A DNA stretch of 37,469 nucleotides from Petralouisia muris (GCF_004793545.1 NZ_SRYA01000047.1:1-37469), one strand, 5' to 3'. Positions 14,311-24,478 are shown, counted from the stretch's first letter. Notes: a model not told the origin generated them from the sequence alone. Numbers and translations are program-made.

Positions 14311-15570
14311 ATGTCTAATTTTCAGGAACTGATTAAAAATTTTTCCAAAACAAGAGAATATGTCAGGGATTTTTTTGTCTATGGCTTTAAAACCCGAAAT
14401 GAATTCATGGATAAAAGCCCCCGCACCTACGATAATGAACGCAGAAGGCTGGAAAGCTGGCTTGGCCCTTTCGTACAGAAGGATTATGTGTCCGGCGGCT
14501 TTAATATTTCCCTTGCCATTGACAGCAATCTTCTGGATTTCAATCCCCTGTTTCGGGTATGGAAAACCAAAAGCTTCACTGACAACGATATTGTGCTGCA
14601 TTTTCTGATTCTGGATCTGCTTCAGGACGGGCGGTCATTGACTGCAGAAGAAATTACAGACTGCCTGCTGACCGAATACGAAGCGTTTTTTGACATTCAA
14701 ACCGTCCGCCGCAAATGCAACGCTTACCAAAAAGAAGGGCTTCTGAATAAAGAAAAAAAGGGGAAAACCGTCCTGTTTTTCCTGGACAATACCCTGGCCC
14801 GCTGGCTGAAATCCAATGAAACTGTTATGGATGCCCTGGCTTTCTATCAGATGGCGGGCTGCTTCGGCGTGATCGGAAATGAAATTCTGGAACAATTGGA
14901 GCAATCGAACCGAAGCTTTCGGGTAAAACACAGCTTTTTCGTACATACACTGGAAGATGAAATCCTTCTGGCGCTTTTTGACGCCATGAACCGAAGATTC
15001 ACGGTAGAACTGGAAATAAAGAGTTCCAAAAAAGGTCTGGTAAATACTGCAAACTGCACCCCGCTGCAAATATTTGTCAGTTCCAGAAGCGGCAGACGGT
15101 TTCTCTGCGGATATGTCAGCAAAAGCAAACGGTTTACCTGTTTTCGTCTGGATACCATCAAGCATGCAGTTTCTCTGGAGCCTTCACCGGAATATGAAGA
15201 CCTGCAGAATAAACTGGAACGGAACCGCCGCCAGCTCTGGGGCGTATCTTTTCAGGGGACAGAACGCCATCATCTTGACGTCTTAACCATGACATTGCAG
15301 GTAGAAGAGCCTGGGGAACTCTATATTGTTGACCGGCTGAAACGTGAGGGCAGAGGAGGCGATGTCACAAGGATTGCAGAGAATACCTGGCAGTACCGGC
15401 GAGAAGCTTTTGACTGCAACGAAATGCTGCCCTGGATTCGAACCTTTACCGGGAGGATACTGTCGCTGGAATGCACGGCGAAATCTGTGGAACAGCGCTT
15501 TTACCATGATTTACAAACTATGTATCAAATGTACCAGATAGGAGAACACACAAATGGAACTGTTTTCTGA
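14311..15570 (+). CDS. WYL-domain transcriptional regulator (first of a pair)
   Basis: The 419-residue protein has an N-terminal helical region with a winged-helix look (NDIVLHFLILDLLQDGRSLTAEEITDCLLTEY) and a C-terminal WYL-type region (about 250-400: TANCTPLQIFVSSRSGRRFLCGYVSKSKRFTCFRLDTIKHAVSLE). WYL proteins bind ligands or nucleic acid and regulate DNA repair, defence and metabolism. I chose the ATG at 14311 behind CAGGAG; an earlier ATG at 14242 lacks a ribosome site. TTGTTG-17-TAAACT just upstream is a possible promoter. Its 3' end overlaps the second WYL gene by 17 bases, so the two are translationally coupled and probably act together. Confidence 0.75.
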   Translation: MSNFQELIKNFSKTREYVRDFFVYGFKTRNEFMDKSPRTYDNERRRLESWLGPFVQKDYVSGGFNISLAIDSNLLDFNPLFRVWKTKSFTDNDIVLHFLILDLLQDGRSLTAEEITDCLLTEYEAFFDIQTVRRKCNAYQKEGLLNKEKKGKTVLFFLDNTLARWLKSNETVMDALAFYQMAGCFGVIGNEILEQLEQSNRSFRVKHSFFVHTLEDEILLALFDAMNRRFTVELEIKSSKKGLVNTANCTPLQIFVSSRSGRRFLCGYVSKSKRFTCFRLDTIKHAVSLEPSPEYEDLQNKLERNRRQLWGVSFQGTERHHLDVLTMTLQVEEPGELYIVDRLKREGRGGDVTRIAENTWQYRREAFDCNEMLPWIRTFTGRILSLECTAKSVEQRFYHDLQTMYQMYQIGEHTNGTVF

Positions 15571-16525
15571 AATTTACAGCTGTTATTATCAGGTGCTGCG
15601 CCACTTACTGACCTGTCAGAGCGCCCTCACGATAGATGAGATCCGCAGCCAGATCTGCAAAGAAGGATTTGAAGAAAGCCTACTTGCCATCATTCCCAAA
15701 CTGGAAAACGGAAGCTGGAATTTATTTGAAAAGAATCACAATCTCTATCTTTCCAAAATAAATTCTGGATTTCTCACGCCCCTTTCCAGCCTTCAGAAAG
15801 CTTATCTGAAAGCATTGCTGTCTGACCCCCGTATGTCGCTCTTTTTAGACCAGGAACAATTTGAATCTCTGGGCGATATGCTGAATTCTGTGGAACCTCT
15901 CTGGCGTCAGGAGCAAATTTACTATTATGACCGGTTCACGGATGGAGATCCTTACACGGATGAAACATACCGCAATCATTTCCGTACCCTGCTTTCTGCT
16001 CAAAAACACCGTCAATATGTAGATCTCGACTACAATTCTCCCAGCGGAACCCGAGTGCATCACTATTATGCGCCTGCACGTCTGGAATATTCGGTGAAAA
16101 ATGACAAGTTCCGTCTGCTTGCCCTGAAACAAGTAAAAAACGGCAGAATGCGCCTGGAAATCTTAAACATTGCCCGCATCCAAAAGGTCTGCCTTACGGA
16201 TAAATATTTCACTTCACAGATTGACTTAAATGCCTTGATCCAGGATTCTTATTATAAAGAACCGCTCCAGCTACATATTATCAACAAGCGCAATGCCCTG
16301 GAACGGGCTATGCTGCATTTTGCAAATTATAAGAAAAACACCAGAAAAATTGGAGAAAACACTTATGAATGCCTGATTTACTACAATCAGGCAATGGAAA
16401 CGGAATTGTTGATTGAGGTTCTGTCCTTCGGCCCTATGCTTAAGGTAATTGGAAATGACAGGTTTCTTGCCAGTCTGAAAAACAGGCTTAAGAAGCAGAT
16501 GGGAATGATGCCTCCTAAGCCATGA
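15554..16525 (+). CDS. WYL-domain transcriptional regulator (second of a pair)
   Basis: This is a 323-residue protein with an N-terminal helical domain and a WYL region at about 150-230. The segment LLSAQKHRQYVDLDYNSPSG...RVHHYYAPARLEYSVKNDKFRLLALKQVKNGRMRLEILNIARIQKV has the usual strand pattern ending in the regulator's I-x-x-I/V element. A C-terminal extension (240-315) resembles the WCX domain. It is smaller than its partner and overlaps it. Paired WYL genes are common in Lachnospiraceae. The target is not evident, since neither neighbour is clearly controlled by it. Confidence 0.75.
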   Translation: MELFSEIYSCYYQVLRHLLTCQSALTIDEIRSQICKEGFEESLLAIIPKLENGSWNLFEKNHNLYLSKINSGFLTPLSSLQKAYLKALLSDPRMSLFLDQEQFESLGDMLNSVEPLWRQEQIYYYDRFTDGDPYTDETYRNHFRTLLSAQKHRQYVDLDYNSPSGTRVHHYYAPARLEYSVKNDKFRLLALKQVKNGRMRLEILNIARIQKVCLTDKYFTSQIDLNALIQDSYYKEPLQLHIINKRNALERAMLHFANYKKNTRKIGENTYECLIYYNQAMETELLIEVLSFGPMLKVIGNDRFLASLKNRLKKQMGMMPPKP

Positions 16526-16541
16526 AATGAGAATGCACGCT

Positions 16542-17975
16542 CTAATATGTTACAGCTATCCTGCCAATAATATTCAGATTTTTACCAGTTTTTCCATTTT
16601 GACCTGTAATATATACTGCATATTCTGCCTTTTCATTGATTGAAAATGTATATGCCACAGACCCTTCTATAGATTCAACATACCTTCTTTTTCCATCCTT
16701 AAGATTTACGATACCTGCTCGAAAAGAATCTTTTGCACTATCTGACGAAAGTGTTACCCGGATGGAAGCCCCTTTATTTAAAGCCACCTCATGAAATTGT
16801 GCTTCCCCGTTCCCTGCTATTGTAACGTCAACATTTTTATTCCCTCTTGTTATTAAAAAGAAATTTTTCCTTTCTTTGCTTTCCCCTGTTTCAATTGATA
16901 AATCTTCCTCATATTCTATGAATTCATTATTATAGCCATCAACTACACTATACATATTCTCTAAACCATCTGTAAGATGATTTTTAACATTTGATATATT
17001 TATTATTGATGCATATGTAACCATCGGGCACATGAAAATAAATAATGCTGTGCTTAAAACAACAATACCCTTACGAATTTTTTTCTTTCCCCTCATAATA
17101 TGTGTAATTCTCCTTTTCATATACTTTTCTTCCCTATTAGAAAATCCAGTAATATTTATATTCGTTTGCTCAGATTCCAGCATACATAATATCAATTCCG
17201 CATATTGGCTACGCACATTCAAATCGCAATCCTTTATCACAGCTTCATCACATGCTATTTCGCTAAAATTAAAAAAATCCTTTTCAAAATAGCTTAAAAC
17301 TGGATTATACCAATGCAATCCTCTTATCACTACCATGAATATACGATATAAAATATCAACCCTTTTGCAGTGAATTATCTCATGTTTTAGGATAAAATAC
17401 AAATCTTCTTCATTAAATTTCATCGGAGGCAAAATAATTTTCGGTTCAAGTATACCTATTGAAAATGGGCTTGCGATTATTTCATTTCGATAAATTTTAA
17501 TTTCCTTCCTAACATTCAGTTCCCATACTAAATTATTTCTAACTTCATTTATGGAATCTTCTTTGCATTCTTCAGAATATTCCATAATACGTTTTATTAC
17601 AACTCTTTCACGTAATATTCGGATTCCGCAGTTTAATACCGCCCCAATGAGCCAAACCGCAAAAATCAATAAAATATAACCTTTTATTTCATCACTAAAT
17701 AAAAGAAATTTAGTATCAGAAACCTTCATCTGCACAAAATCATCAGATACTATTTGCAATTGATAAATTTTAACACTATTTTTTATTATAACGTATGATA
17801 ATGCCATCGCTGGAAACAGAAAAAAAATCACTAATACCCTAAATAAAAAATACTCATATTTGACTTCATAACCTTTAAGACATATATTAGTGAAAATTTT
17901 TGTAAAAACAAACAGGAAACTTCCTGATACCGAAACTACTAACATTATTTCTATAAAAAAATATTTGTCATCCAT
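16542..17975 (-). CDS. BlaR1/MecR1-like M56 membrane metallopeptidase
   Basis: The 477-residue sensor-protease has membrane helices at about 8-30, 43-65 and 100-122, a cytoplasmic zinc-protease domain with HEIIH at 198-202 and SEIACDEAVI (about 243) supplying the third ligand, and a helix at about 310-328. In BlaR1 an extracellular penicillin-binding domain would follow. Here the extracellular part is only about 150 residues, beta-rich (VDVTIAGNGEAQFHEVALNKGASIRVTL), with no SxxK or KTG motif, so a beta-lactam ligand is unlikely. It overlaps the BlaI-like gene by eight bases. The family cleaves its repressor after sensing an outside signal. Confidence 0.85.
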   Translation of the reverse strand: MDDKYFFIEIMLVVSVSGSFLFVFTKIFTNICLKGYEVKYEYFLFRVLVIFFLFPAMALSYVIIKNSVKIYQLQIVSDDFVQMKVSDTKFLLFSDEIKGYILLIFAVWLIGAVLNCGIRILRERVVIKRIMEYSEECKEDSINEVRNNLVWELNVRKEIKIYRNEIIASPFSIGILEPKIILPPMKFNEEDLYFILKHEIIHCKRVDILYRIFMVVIRGLHWYNPVLSYFEKDFFNFSEIACDEAVIKDCDLNVRSQYAELILCMLESEQTNINITGFSNREEKYMKRRITHIMRGKKKIRKGIVVLSTALFIFMCPMVTYASIINISNVKNHLTDGLENMYSVVDGYNNEFIEYEEDLSIETGESKERKNFFLITRGNKNVDVTIAGNGEAQFHEVALNKGASIRVTLSSDSAKDSFRAGIVNLKDGKRRYVESIEGSVAYTFSINEKAEYAVYITGQNGKTGKNLNIIGRIAVTY

Positions 17976-18369
17976 TTTTTAGTTCTTGTAATAATTGTTG
18001 TACCTTTCTCAATTCTTCTTCTGATAATTTTGTCCGCCCACAAAAAGCGGCAATCATCCCCTCCAAAGATCCTATATCAAATTCCTTCCTTAATTTTGCT
18101 TTAATCAAAATTTGCTCATATTCCAGTTTGGATATTTTAGGCATATAAAAATAATGCCTGCCCTTTTGTACAATGTTTACCAACCCTTTTTCTGTAATTC
18201 TATGTAAAATAGTTGTTTTTGTACCTAATGCCTGGCTAAAATTAGCGTATAATTCCTCGCTGCTTATTCCATCTGGATGAGCCCAAATAATTTTCATAAA
18301 TTCTAATTCTGTTTTTGAAAGTTTTTTTATTCCAAATTCCTCTATTGGCTTCTGTGCTTTTTTCCCCAT
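17968..18369 (-). CDS. BlaI/MecI/CopY-family repressor
   Basis: The 133-residue winged-helix repressor reads KLSKTELEFMKIIWAHPDGISSEELYANFSQALGTKTTILHRITEKGLVNIVQKGRHYFYMPKISKLEYEQ, the standard BlaI layout (residues 15-85), with a C-terminal dimerisation helix. It normally represses its own operon until BlaR1 cleaves it. It is the first gene of the pair, with a good promoter at 18401-18429. The two are translationally coupled. The nearby secreted protein gene may be part of the regulon. Confidence 0.88.
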   Translation of the reverse strand: MGKKAQKPIEEFGIKKLSKTELEFMKIIWAHPDGISSEELYANFSQALGTKTTILHRITEKGLVNIVQKGRHYFYMPKISKLEYEQILIKAKLRKEFDIGSLEGMIAAFCGRTKLSEEELRKVQQLLQELKNG

Positions 18370-18400
18370 AGCGCTTTTTCCCTTTACTTTTTCCTTTTAT

Positions 18401-18429
18401 ATTCTATCATACAAATGGAATTTTGTTAA
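18401..18429 (-). promoter_or_regulatory. Sigma-A promoter of the blaI/blaR1-like operon
   Basis: TTAACA (18429-18424) and TAGAAT (18406-18401) are 17 bases apart on the minus strand, about 30 bases before the BlaI-like start. ATACAAA...TTTGT around the spacer resembles half-sites of BlaI operators (TACA/TGTA), but no perfect dyad is visible. The rest of 18430-18621 is AT-rich and I see no further gene. Confidence 0.6.
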
Positions 18430-18621
18430 GCGCATTAGTATACAAAAGGGTAAAAGCATAACTCATTTATAGTTAGTACTTCTATCCTTTTCTATGAACA
18501 AGTTTATTTTGTGCAGTAATTAAATACCAAGAACAAACTTACTTTTTAGGGTTAATTACTTATTTACCTTCCATAAAATTTAACAGATAATGGCACAAAG
18601 AAATATGGACAATTTCCAACA

Positions 18622-19632
18622 CTATGCTCTACTAAACTTTGTTCCCCCCCATTTAGATTTTATCATATTACCACTTAATCTAATGACATTTCCACTATGT
18701 TCATTTCCATTTCCAGGATAATATGCTTTCTGTCCTGTAGCAGTAGGAGAATTAGATGCTTTTAATGAATAACTTCCATCACTCCAATATCTTGAAGGAT
18801 CATTCATCCATACTGTAAGGTTTCCGGCCCATGCATACGCATGGCAATTATATTTAATCGTCGCATTGCCCACAACTGAGGCCCCAGGATAGTTTGCTTC
18901 GATACTTCTTTTTACAGCATCCCGATTATTATATGCTGTACCTGTCCGCACAATAACAGTAACCGATGAACCATTAGGGGTTTTTACTGTTGAACTATAA
19001 TCATAAAGTTCTATTCCTTGTTGTTCTGCAAGGCTTTCATAATAACCAGAATATGATAAAGATGCAGACTCCTCTTCATTAGACAATTGCTTTTCATAGT
19101 TATTATCAACCAATATCTCCAGTTCTGATAAACCTTCCTCTGATAAAGTCTCTATTACTTCCGGCTGTGCCAGAATAGTTTCTAAATATAATAATTCTAA
19201 TGATTCATCAAATTTCTCATCCTCATCACCTATGCTAAAAATCTGATATAAATCAATATTTTTATAAGCCTCTACTAAATATTCACCCGAATCCTCACGC
19301 TTCAATAATTCCTGTAAACCGTTAAAATTATCTCTTACAACCTCAAACCCTTCCTGATATGTGTTATAAAAGATCATGTCGAGAAAACAAGGATAACTCA
19401 GTACGGCTGATACTAATTCAGCAGTCGGCATTTGCTTCAATACTTCTTCTGGAATCTGAGAAGCCAAAACTCTTTCACCATGATTTAACTGTCCCCACTC
19501 TTCCATACCTGGCTGTAAGGAGTACTCAAATCCTGTACACTGTGTATTCTCTGCAGCTCTGGCAGAAATTGTCATGGTACTGTTAATTATTACTACACTT
19601 AAAACAATGGCTAAAATACCTTTTAACTTCAT
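18622..19632 (-). CDS. Secreted protein with C-terminal Cys/His (CHAP- or NlpC-like) motif
   Basis: The 336-residue protein has a clear Sec signal peptide (hydrophobic IVLSVVIINSTMTI, cleavage near ARAAEN, residue 28). Residues 30-190 are helical and acidic. From about residue 220 a beta segment leads to KYNCHAYAWAGN (about 262-273), then WMNDPSRYWSDGSYSL, and GNEHSGNVIRLSG near the end. A Cys in an NCHAYAW context followed by a His before a beta strand is what a papain-like cell-wall hydrolase or amidase would show. The family is not certain. It lies upstream of blaI on the same strand with its own promoter candidate. Confidence 0.6.
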   Translation of the reverse strand: MKLKGILAIVLSVVIINSTMTISARAAENTQCTGFEYSLQPGMEEWGQLNHGERVLASQIPEEVLKQMPTAELVSAVLSYPCFLDMIFYNTYQEGFEVVRDNFNGLQELLKREDSGEYLVEAYKNIDLYQIFSIGDEDEKFDESLELLYLETILAQPEVIETLSEEGLSELEILVDNNYEKQLSNEEESASLSYSGYYESLAEQQGIELYDYSSTVKTPNGSSVTVIVRTGTAYNNRDAVKRSIEANYPGASVVGNATIKYNCHAYAWAGNLTVWMNDPSRYWSDGSYSLKASNSPTATGQKAYYPGNGNEHSGNVIRLSGNMIKSKWGGTKFSRA

Positions 19633-19765
19633 TAATTCTTCCCCCTCTCATGTAATGTTTGAACAAAAACTACTACCAATTTCTGATATAGCGACCTTTT
19701 TCACCCTTTATCCACTGACCCCTCCTTCTTACAAAACATAAAGCCAATACTTTTTGTATATATTT

Positions 19766-19794
19766 ACCATACCATACATATTCACTTTTGTAAA
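19766..19794 (-). promoter_or_regulatory. Candidate promoter of the secreted-protein gene
   Basis: TTTACA (19794-19789) and TATGGT (19771-19766) are 17 bases apart. This predicts a leader of about 125 nt before the GAGGGGGAAGAATT ribosome site. The rest of 19633-19894 is AT-rich with no convincing gene. Confidence 0.45.
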
Positions 19795-19894
19795 CAGTAA
19801 TAATTACATTTTTTTTATTTTTGTAATTTTTTTTTATTGATATGACTGACGGAAAATAACTGATTCTCATAATATATAGTATATATCCCGGAAA

Positions 19895-20152
19895 TCAATC
19901 ATGCTGTATCGTTCTACCTGCCTTTCTAAATGCATGTGCAATTTTCAGACTATCCGTTTCCTCATAAATCAATTCATCCTGCCCGCTAAGGGTCATTCCC
20001 CTGAGAATAGAAATAATTTTTATAATTCCTTCTGATTCCATTCGAATTAGAATAGGCGGCGCATTTTCCCGAATAGAAACAACTTCCACCCTATAACCAT
20101 TTTCTCCAGAATCTGTCAACTGCATTCCATAATTATGAACATCTATTTTCAT
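19895..20152 (-). CDS. Small hypothetical protein
   Basis: This is an 85-residue protein, MKIDVHNYGMQLTDSGENGYRVEVVSIRENAPP..., alternating short beta strands (YRVEVVSIRE, PPILIRMESEGIIKIISIL) and ending basic. No family is recognised. It is divergent from the tetR-like operon. A ribosome site (GAAATGGAAT) is weak. Composition resembles real genes of the window rather than a shadow frame. Confidence 0.45.
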   Translation of the reverse strand: MKIDVHNYGMQLTDSGENGYRVEVVSIRENAPPILIRMESEGIIKIISILRGMTLSGQDELIYEETDSLKIAHAFRKAGRTIQHD

Positions 20153-20193
20153 TCCATTTCGTAAAAATAATACAGTTTCAATCTATCGAAATC

Positions 20194-20251
20194 TTGACAA
20201 ACCCCAAATTTAACCCTATAATAAAACAATCAATTTAAAACATTCGTTTTA
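20194..20251 (+). promoter_or_regulatory. Consensus promoter plus operator-like palindrome of the tetR-ABC operon
   Basis: TTGACA (20194-20199) and TATAAT (20217-20222) have exactly 17 bases between them, a perfect sigma-A promoter. Just downstream TAAAAC-ATTC-GTTTTA (20236-20251) is a 6-bp palindrome overlapping the predicted transcript start, a good candidate for autorepression by the TetR protein. Confidence 0.8.
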
Positions 20252-20264
20252 GAAAGGAGCATCC

Positions 20265-20840
20265 ATGCCCCCAAAAGCTAAATTTACCAGAGACGAAATC
20301 CTGAATGCGGCCCTGCACATCACCAGGAAACAGGGCATTGACGCCGTTACCGCCAGAGAGTTAGGAAACCAACTGGGCAGTTCCGCAAGGCCGATTTTCA
20401 CTGTTTTTAAAAATATGGAGGAAGTTAGACAACTTATAATTCTCAAAGCAAAAGAGCTGTATGGGCAGTATGTAGAGGAAGGATTAAAGAGCCAGCCGCC
20501 TTTTCGGGGAGTTGGAATTGCCTATATCCGCTTTGCCAGAGAAGAACCCAGGCTCTTTTGGCTGCTGTTTATGAGCCCCGTTGATTCCAAAGATATTTCT
20601 TCCATCCTGCCTGTGATAGACGAGCATTACGACAAGATATTGCAGTCCGTCCAGGAACCCTATCATTTGGACAAAAAAACCGCAGAAAAAATCTATCAGC
20701 ATTTATGGACTTATACCCATGGCATTGCCGCCATGTTTGCCACAGGGCTGTGCAGCTATACCGCAAAACAGCTGGAGGAACGTATGACAGAAATTTTTCA
20801 GGGCTTGCTGCTGCTTGAAAAAACCAGGAAAACCCAATAA
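20265..20840 (+). CDS. TetR/AcrR-family regulator
   Basis: The 191-residue protein has an N-terminal helix-turn-helix at residues 8-54 (TRDEILNAALHITRKQGIDAVTARELGNQLGSSARPIFTVFKNMEEV), with R-P-I-F-T in the recognition helix. A C-terminal helical ligand domain contains FAREEPRLFWLLFMSP, typical of TetR proteins with the WHG-type C-terminal domain. Ribosome site AAAGGAG. It is the first gene of an operon with an ABC exporter and probably senses a substrate of that transporter. Confidence 0.88.
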   Translation: MPPKAKFTRDEILNAALHITRKQGIDAVTARELGNQLGSSARPIFTVFKNMEEVRQLIILKAKELYGQYVEEGLKSQPPFRGVGIAYIRFAREEPRLFWLLFMSPVDSKDISSILPVIDEHYDKILQSVQEPYHLDKKTAEKIYQHLWTYTHGIAAMFATGLCSYTAKQLEERMTEIFQGLLLLEKTRKTQ

Positions 20841-20916
20841 TTATGATTCCATACAGAAATATGCAGAAATTTTCAACTCCTCAGAAACCAAATTCATCAG
20901 AAAGGCAGAACAAAAT

Positions 20917-21609
20917 ATGATACATATTAAAAACCTACATAAATTTTACGGAACGGGAGACAGCAGAAACGAAGTGTTAAAAGGCATTACCTTAGATATC
21001 AGAGACAGAGACTTTATGGTAATACTGGGCGCTTCAGGTTCCGGCAAATCTACTCTTTTAAATGTAATTTCCGGCCTGGAATCGGCAGATGCCGGAGAGG
21101 TATGTTACAACAGTAAAAATATCTGCAGCATGAACGACAAGGAAATGACCCTCTTTCGAAAAAATGCCATTGGATATGTTTTTCAGCAATATTTTCTTCT
21201 GCCTAATCTGAATGTGGACAAAAATGTGAAAATGGGAGCAGATCTGGTGAAAAATAAAGACTACCGCAGTTTAATCGAAGCTGTAGGGCTTGCAGACAAA
21301 AGCAAAAAATACCCCCATGAATTAAGCGGCGGAGAGCAGCAGCGGGTATCAATTGCACGGGCTTTGGCAAAACAGCCAAAAGTACTGTATTTGGATGAAC
21401 CTACTGGAGCGCTGGATGAAGCTACCGGCCGTATGGTATTGGATTTAATCTGTAAGCTGCAGAAAAAACTGGGATTTACCATGGTGATGGTAACCCATAA
21501 CCAGAACATTGCAGAAATGGCGGATACCGTAATCTCCATGAACAGCGGCAAAATCAGAAAGCAATATCAAAATGACACTCCCAAGTCTGCATATCAAATC
21601 GCATGGTAG
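20917..21609 (+). CDS. ABC transporter ATP-binding protein (MacB/LolD type)
   Basis: The 230-residue ATPase has Walker [10 protein letters not shown] (about 42-50), the Q-loop in [14 protein letters not shown], signature LSGGEQQR (about 138-145), Walker [12 protein letters not shown] (about 158-168) and the H-loop in VMVTHNQ. I chose ATG 20917 ([12 protein letters not shown]) behind AAAGG, because the family starts there; the open frame runs 34 codons further upstream into the tetR end. It pairs with the permease 11 bases downstream. Confidence 0.88.
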   Translation: MIHIKNLHKFYGTGDSRNEVLKGITLDIRDRDFMVILGASGSGKSTLLNVISGLESADAGEVCYNSKNICSMNDKEMTLFRKNAIGYVFQQYFLLPNLNVDKNVKMGADLVKNKDYRSLIEAVGLADKSKKYPHELSGGEQQRVSIARALAKQPKVLYLDEPTGALDEATGRMVLDLICKLQKKLGFTMVMVTHNQNIAEMADTVISMNSGKIRKQYQNDTPKSAYQIAW

Positions 21610-21620
21610 GAGGAAATCAT

Positions 21621-22757
21621 ATGATCGTAAGTTTCAAAGATATTTTTAAAATGATTGGCATATTAATTGTCAGCCTGTGCGCCGTCCTCGTGTCTGCCAT
21701 GTTCTTAAATTATTATTCAGACCTTATCACCGTAGAGCATCTTATAACAACCGAGACTGCACAAATATTTTATGACGCACAATGCAGCACGGCGAAAGTA
21801 GTCAGCGCAGTGTCCGGCGGCTGCCTGCTTTTAACTGCCGTTGTACTTTTATGTTTTTATATTGGACATTACATCGACACCCACCAGAAGCAGCTTGGCG
21901 TCTTAAAAGCGTTAGGATACAGCAGATTTACCATAGCCAAAAATTTCCGGGCCTTTGGCCTGACAGTATTTGCAGGAACTGCCCTGGGCTATGTTGCAGC
22001 TCATCTGCTGATGCCGAAACTATACGAAATCCAGAACAAGGACGGGTATCTGCCGGAGCTTCCAATCACTTTTCATCCAAAATTGTGCATAATGCTTGTC
22101 CTTCTTCCAACAATTTTCTTTTCCCTGCTGGCAGTTGTCTACAGCTATTTTAAATTAAAGGTTCCGGCTCTGCAGCTAATCCGGGAACAATCCTTACGCA
22201 AAATTGTTCCCGCTAAAAGGGACTCGGATCTGCCCTTTTTGCAGGAACTTCAAAAAAGCAATGTCAGACAGAGAAAGTCTCTGATCTTTTTCATTGCCTT
22301 TGCCGTGTTCTGCTTTGCAGCAATGACACAAATGTCCTTCAGTATGGACAAACTGGCAAGCCGGATGATGAGTATTATGATGATGGCAATCGGACTGGTT
22401 CTTGCCGTGACAACCCTGTTTATCGCTGCAACTTCTGTCATTAAGGCAAACAGAAAAACCATTATCATGATGAAAGTTTTTGGCTACAGTGCAAAGGAAT
22501 GCACAAAAGCGGTGTTAAGTGGTTACCGCCCCTGGGCGTATTTTGGATTTGTATTGGGAACGGTCTATCAATATGTGCTGTTAAAGATTACGGTAACGAT
22601 CATATTTAAAGACATGGAAGGGATACCGGACTACCAGTTTGACGTTCCAATCATGCTGATTTCTCTTGCCGTATTCCTTGTCTTGTACGAAACACTGATG
22701 TTTGCCTATACAAAACAGATGGAACAATTGTCTGTGAAGGAGGTTATGCTGGATTAG
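21621..22757 (+). CDS. FtsX-like ABC permease
   Basis: The 378-residue membrane protein has about eight predicted helices in two halves. The first lies near residues 5-30 and is followed by an outside loop (30-60). Helices at about 60-82, 105-127 and 150-172 follow, and a second set of helices begins near 216. The repeat LGVLKALGYSRFTIAKNF, matched by MKVFGYSAKECTKAVLSGY, is the coupling helix that contacts the ATPase in MacB/FtsX-type transporters. The family exports peptides, antibiotics or lipids. I chose ATG 21621 because AGGAGG lies nine bases before it. It is shorter than the 600-residue bacitracin-type permeases. Confidence 0.85.
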   Translation: MIVSFKDIFKMIGILIVSLCAVLVSAMFLNYYSDLITVEHLITTETAQIFYDAQCSTAKVVSAVSGGCLLLTAVVLLCFYIGHYIDTHQKQLGVLKALGYSRFTIAKNFRAFGLTVFAGTALGYVAAHLLMPKLYEIQNKDGYLPELPITFHPKLCIMLVLLPTIFFSLLAVVYSYFKLKVPALQLIREQSLRKIVPAKRDSDLPFLQELQKSNVRQRKSLIFFIAFAVFCFAAMTQMSFSMDKLASRMMSIMMMAIGLVLAVTTLFIAATSVIKANRKTIIMMKVFGYSAKECTKAVLSGYRPWAYFGFVLGTVYQYVLLKITVTIIFKDMEGIPDYQFDVPIMLISLAVFLVLYETLMFAYTKQMEQLSVKEVMLD

Positions 22758-22879
22758 AACGTACTTCCATCCTGCTCAGCCTGCCGTTTGGCGGGCTCCA
22801 GGGCCATCCTTACTAATGAAGGTACAAGCAATCTTTTTTTTGTTGCCAAATCAGTTCTTTTAGACGCTTTATTTCTCAT
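22754..22879 (-). pseudogene. Possible remnant of a TetR-type N-terminus
   Basis: The 41 codons from an ATG behind AGAAAGGGACGG read MRNKASKRTDLATKKRLLVP, which resembles the first residues of TetR-family proteins (R-T-D-x-x-T-K-K-x-L-x-x-S-L). The following ALEPAKRQAEQDG does not continue the helix-turn-helix. It could be a broken regulator start or a real small basic protein. It converges with the permease end. Confidence 0.25.
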
Positions 22880-22985
22880 ATCTTCCGTCCCTTTCTGGTT
22901 CTCTTTCATATACCGTGTGCGTTCCGCCATCAAAGCGAAATTCATATCTTTCGCATTTTTATATTATAATCCGAAAACACTGGAA

Positions 22986-23028
22986 AACAACAGCAGAAGG
23001 TGACTTCATATTTTCTGCTGCTGTTTTT
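22986..23028 (+). terminator. Intrinsic terminator downstream of the ABC operon
   Basis: AACAACAGCAGAA (22986-22998) pairs with TTCTGCTGCTGTT (23013-23025) with one mismatch, followed by TTT on the plus strand. It lies 230 bases after the permease stop. Confidence 0.6.
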
Positions 23029-23076
23029 CATATGTACACTTATAATAACTTCTCGGAAAGCTAAGGCTTCTGCCTT

Positions 23077-23275
23077 CTAGCGCAGAACTGCAAGTTCCAT
23101 GCGTATTTCCTCACATCCTTCTGCCGTAACCTTAACCTCTATCATGCCTTTTTCTTCTCCAGCCCGGACAGCTGCCATCACATATCTGTCATAAGCCTCC
23201 CACTCCGAATCGTCATAGCTTCCCAGGGACTGAGGATCTGCGCTGCCCATTGCCTCCAGCATGTCTGCGCCTTCC
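23077..23275 (-). pseudogene. C-terminal tail of an unidentified protein fused to the glycosidase remnant
   Basis: About 65 codons ([20 protein letters not shown]..., ending VTAEGCEEIRMELAVLR) stay open in a different frame from the family 1 glycosidase that precedes them. They show no glycosidase similarity. The tail looks like the last beta-sandwich strands of a larger carbohydrate enzyme, which is only an impression. The ATGs at its start lie inside glycosidase sequence, so there is no real gene start. It marks a deletion joint at about 23275. Confidence 0.4.

Positions 23276-24478
<1,203 letters not shown>

Noticed and set aside
16542-17975. Beta-lactam resistance sensor
   Set aside because: The extracellular domain lacks the penicillin-binding motifs and no beta-lactamase or PBP gene is in the window.
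19673-19870. A 65-codon minus-strand gene upstream of the secreted protein
   Set aside because: It is low-complexity AT-rich sequence containing the likely promoter, with no ribosome site before its ATG.
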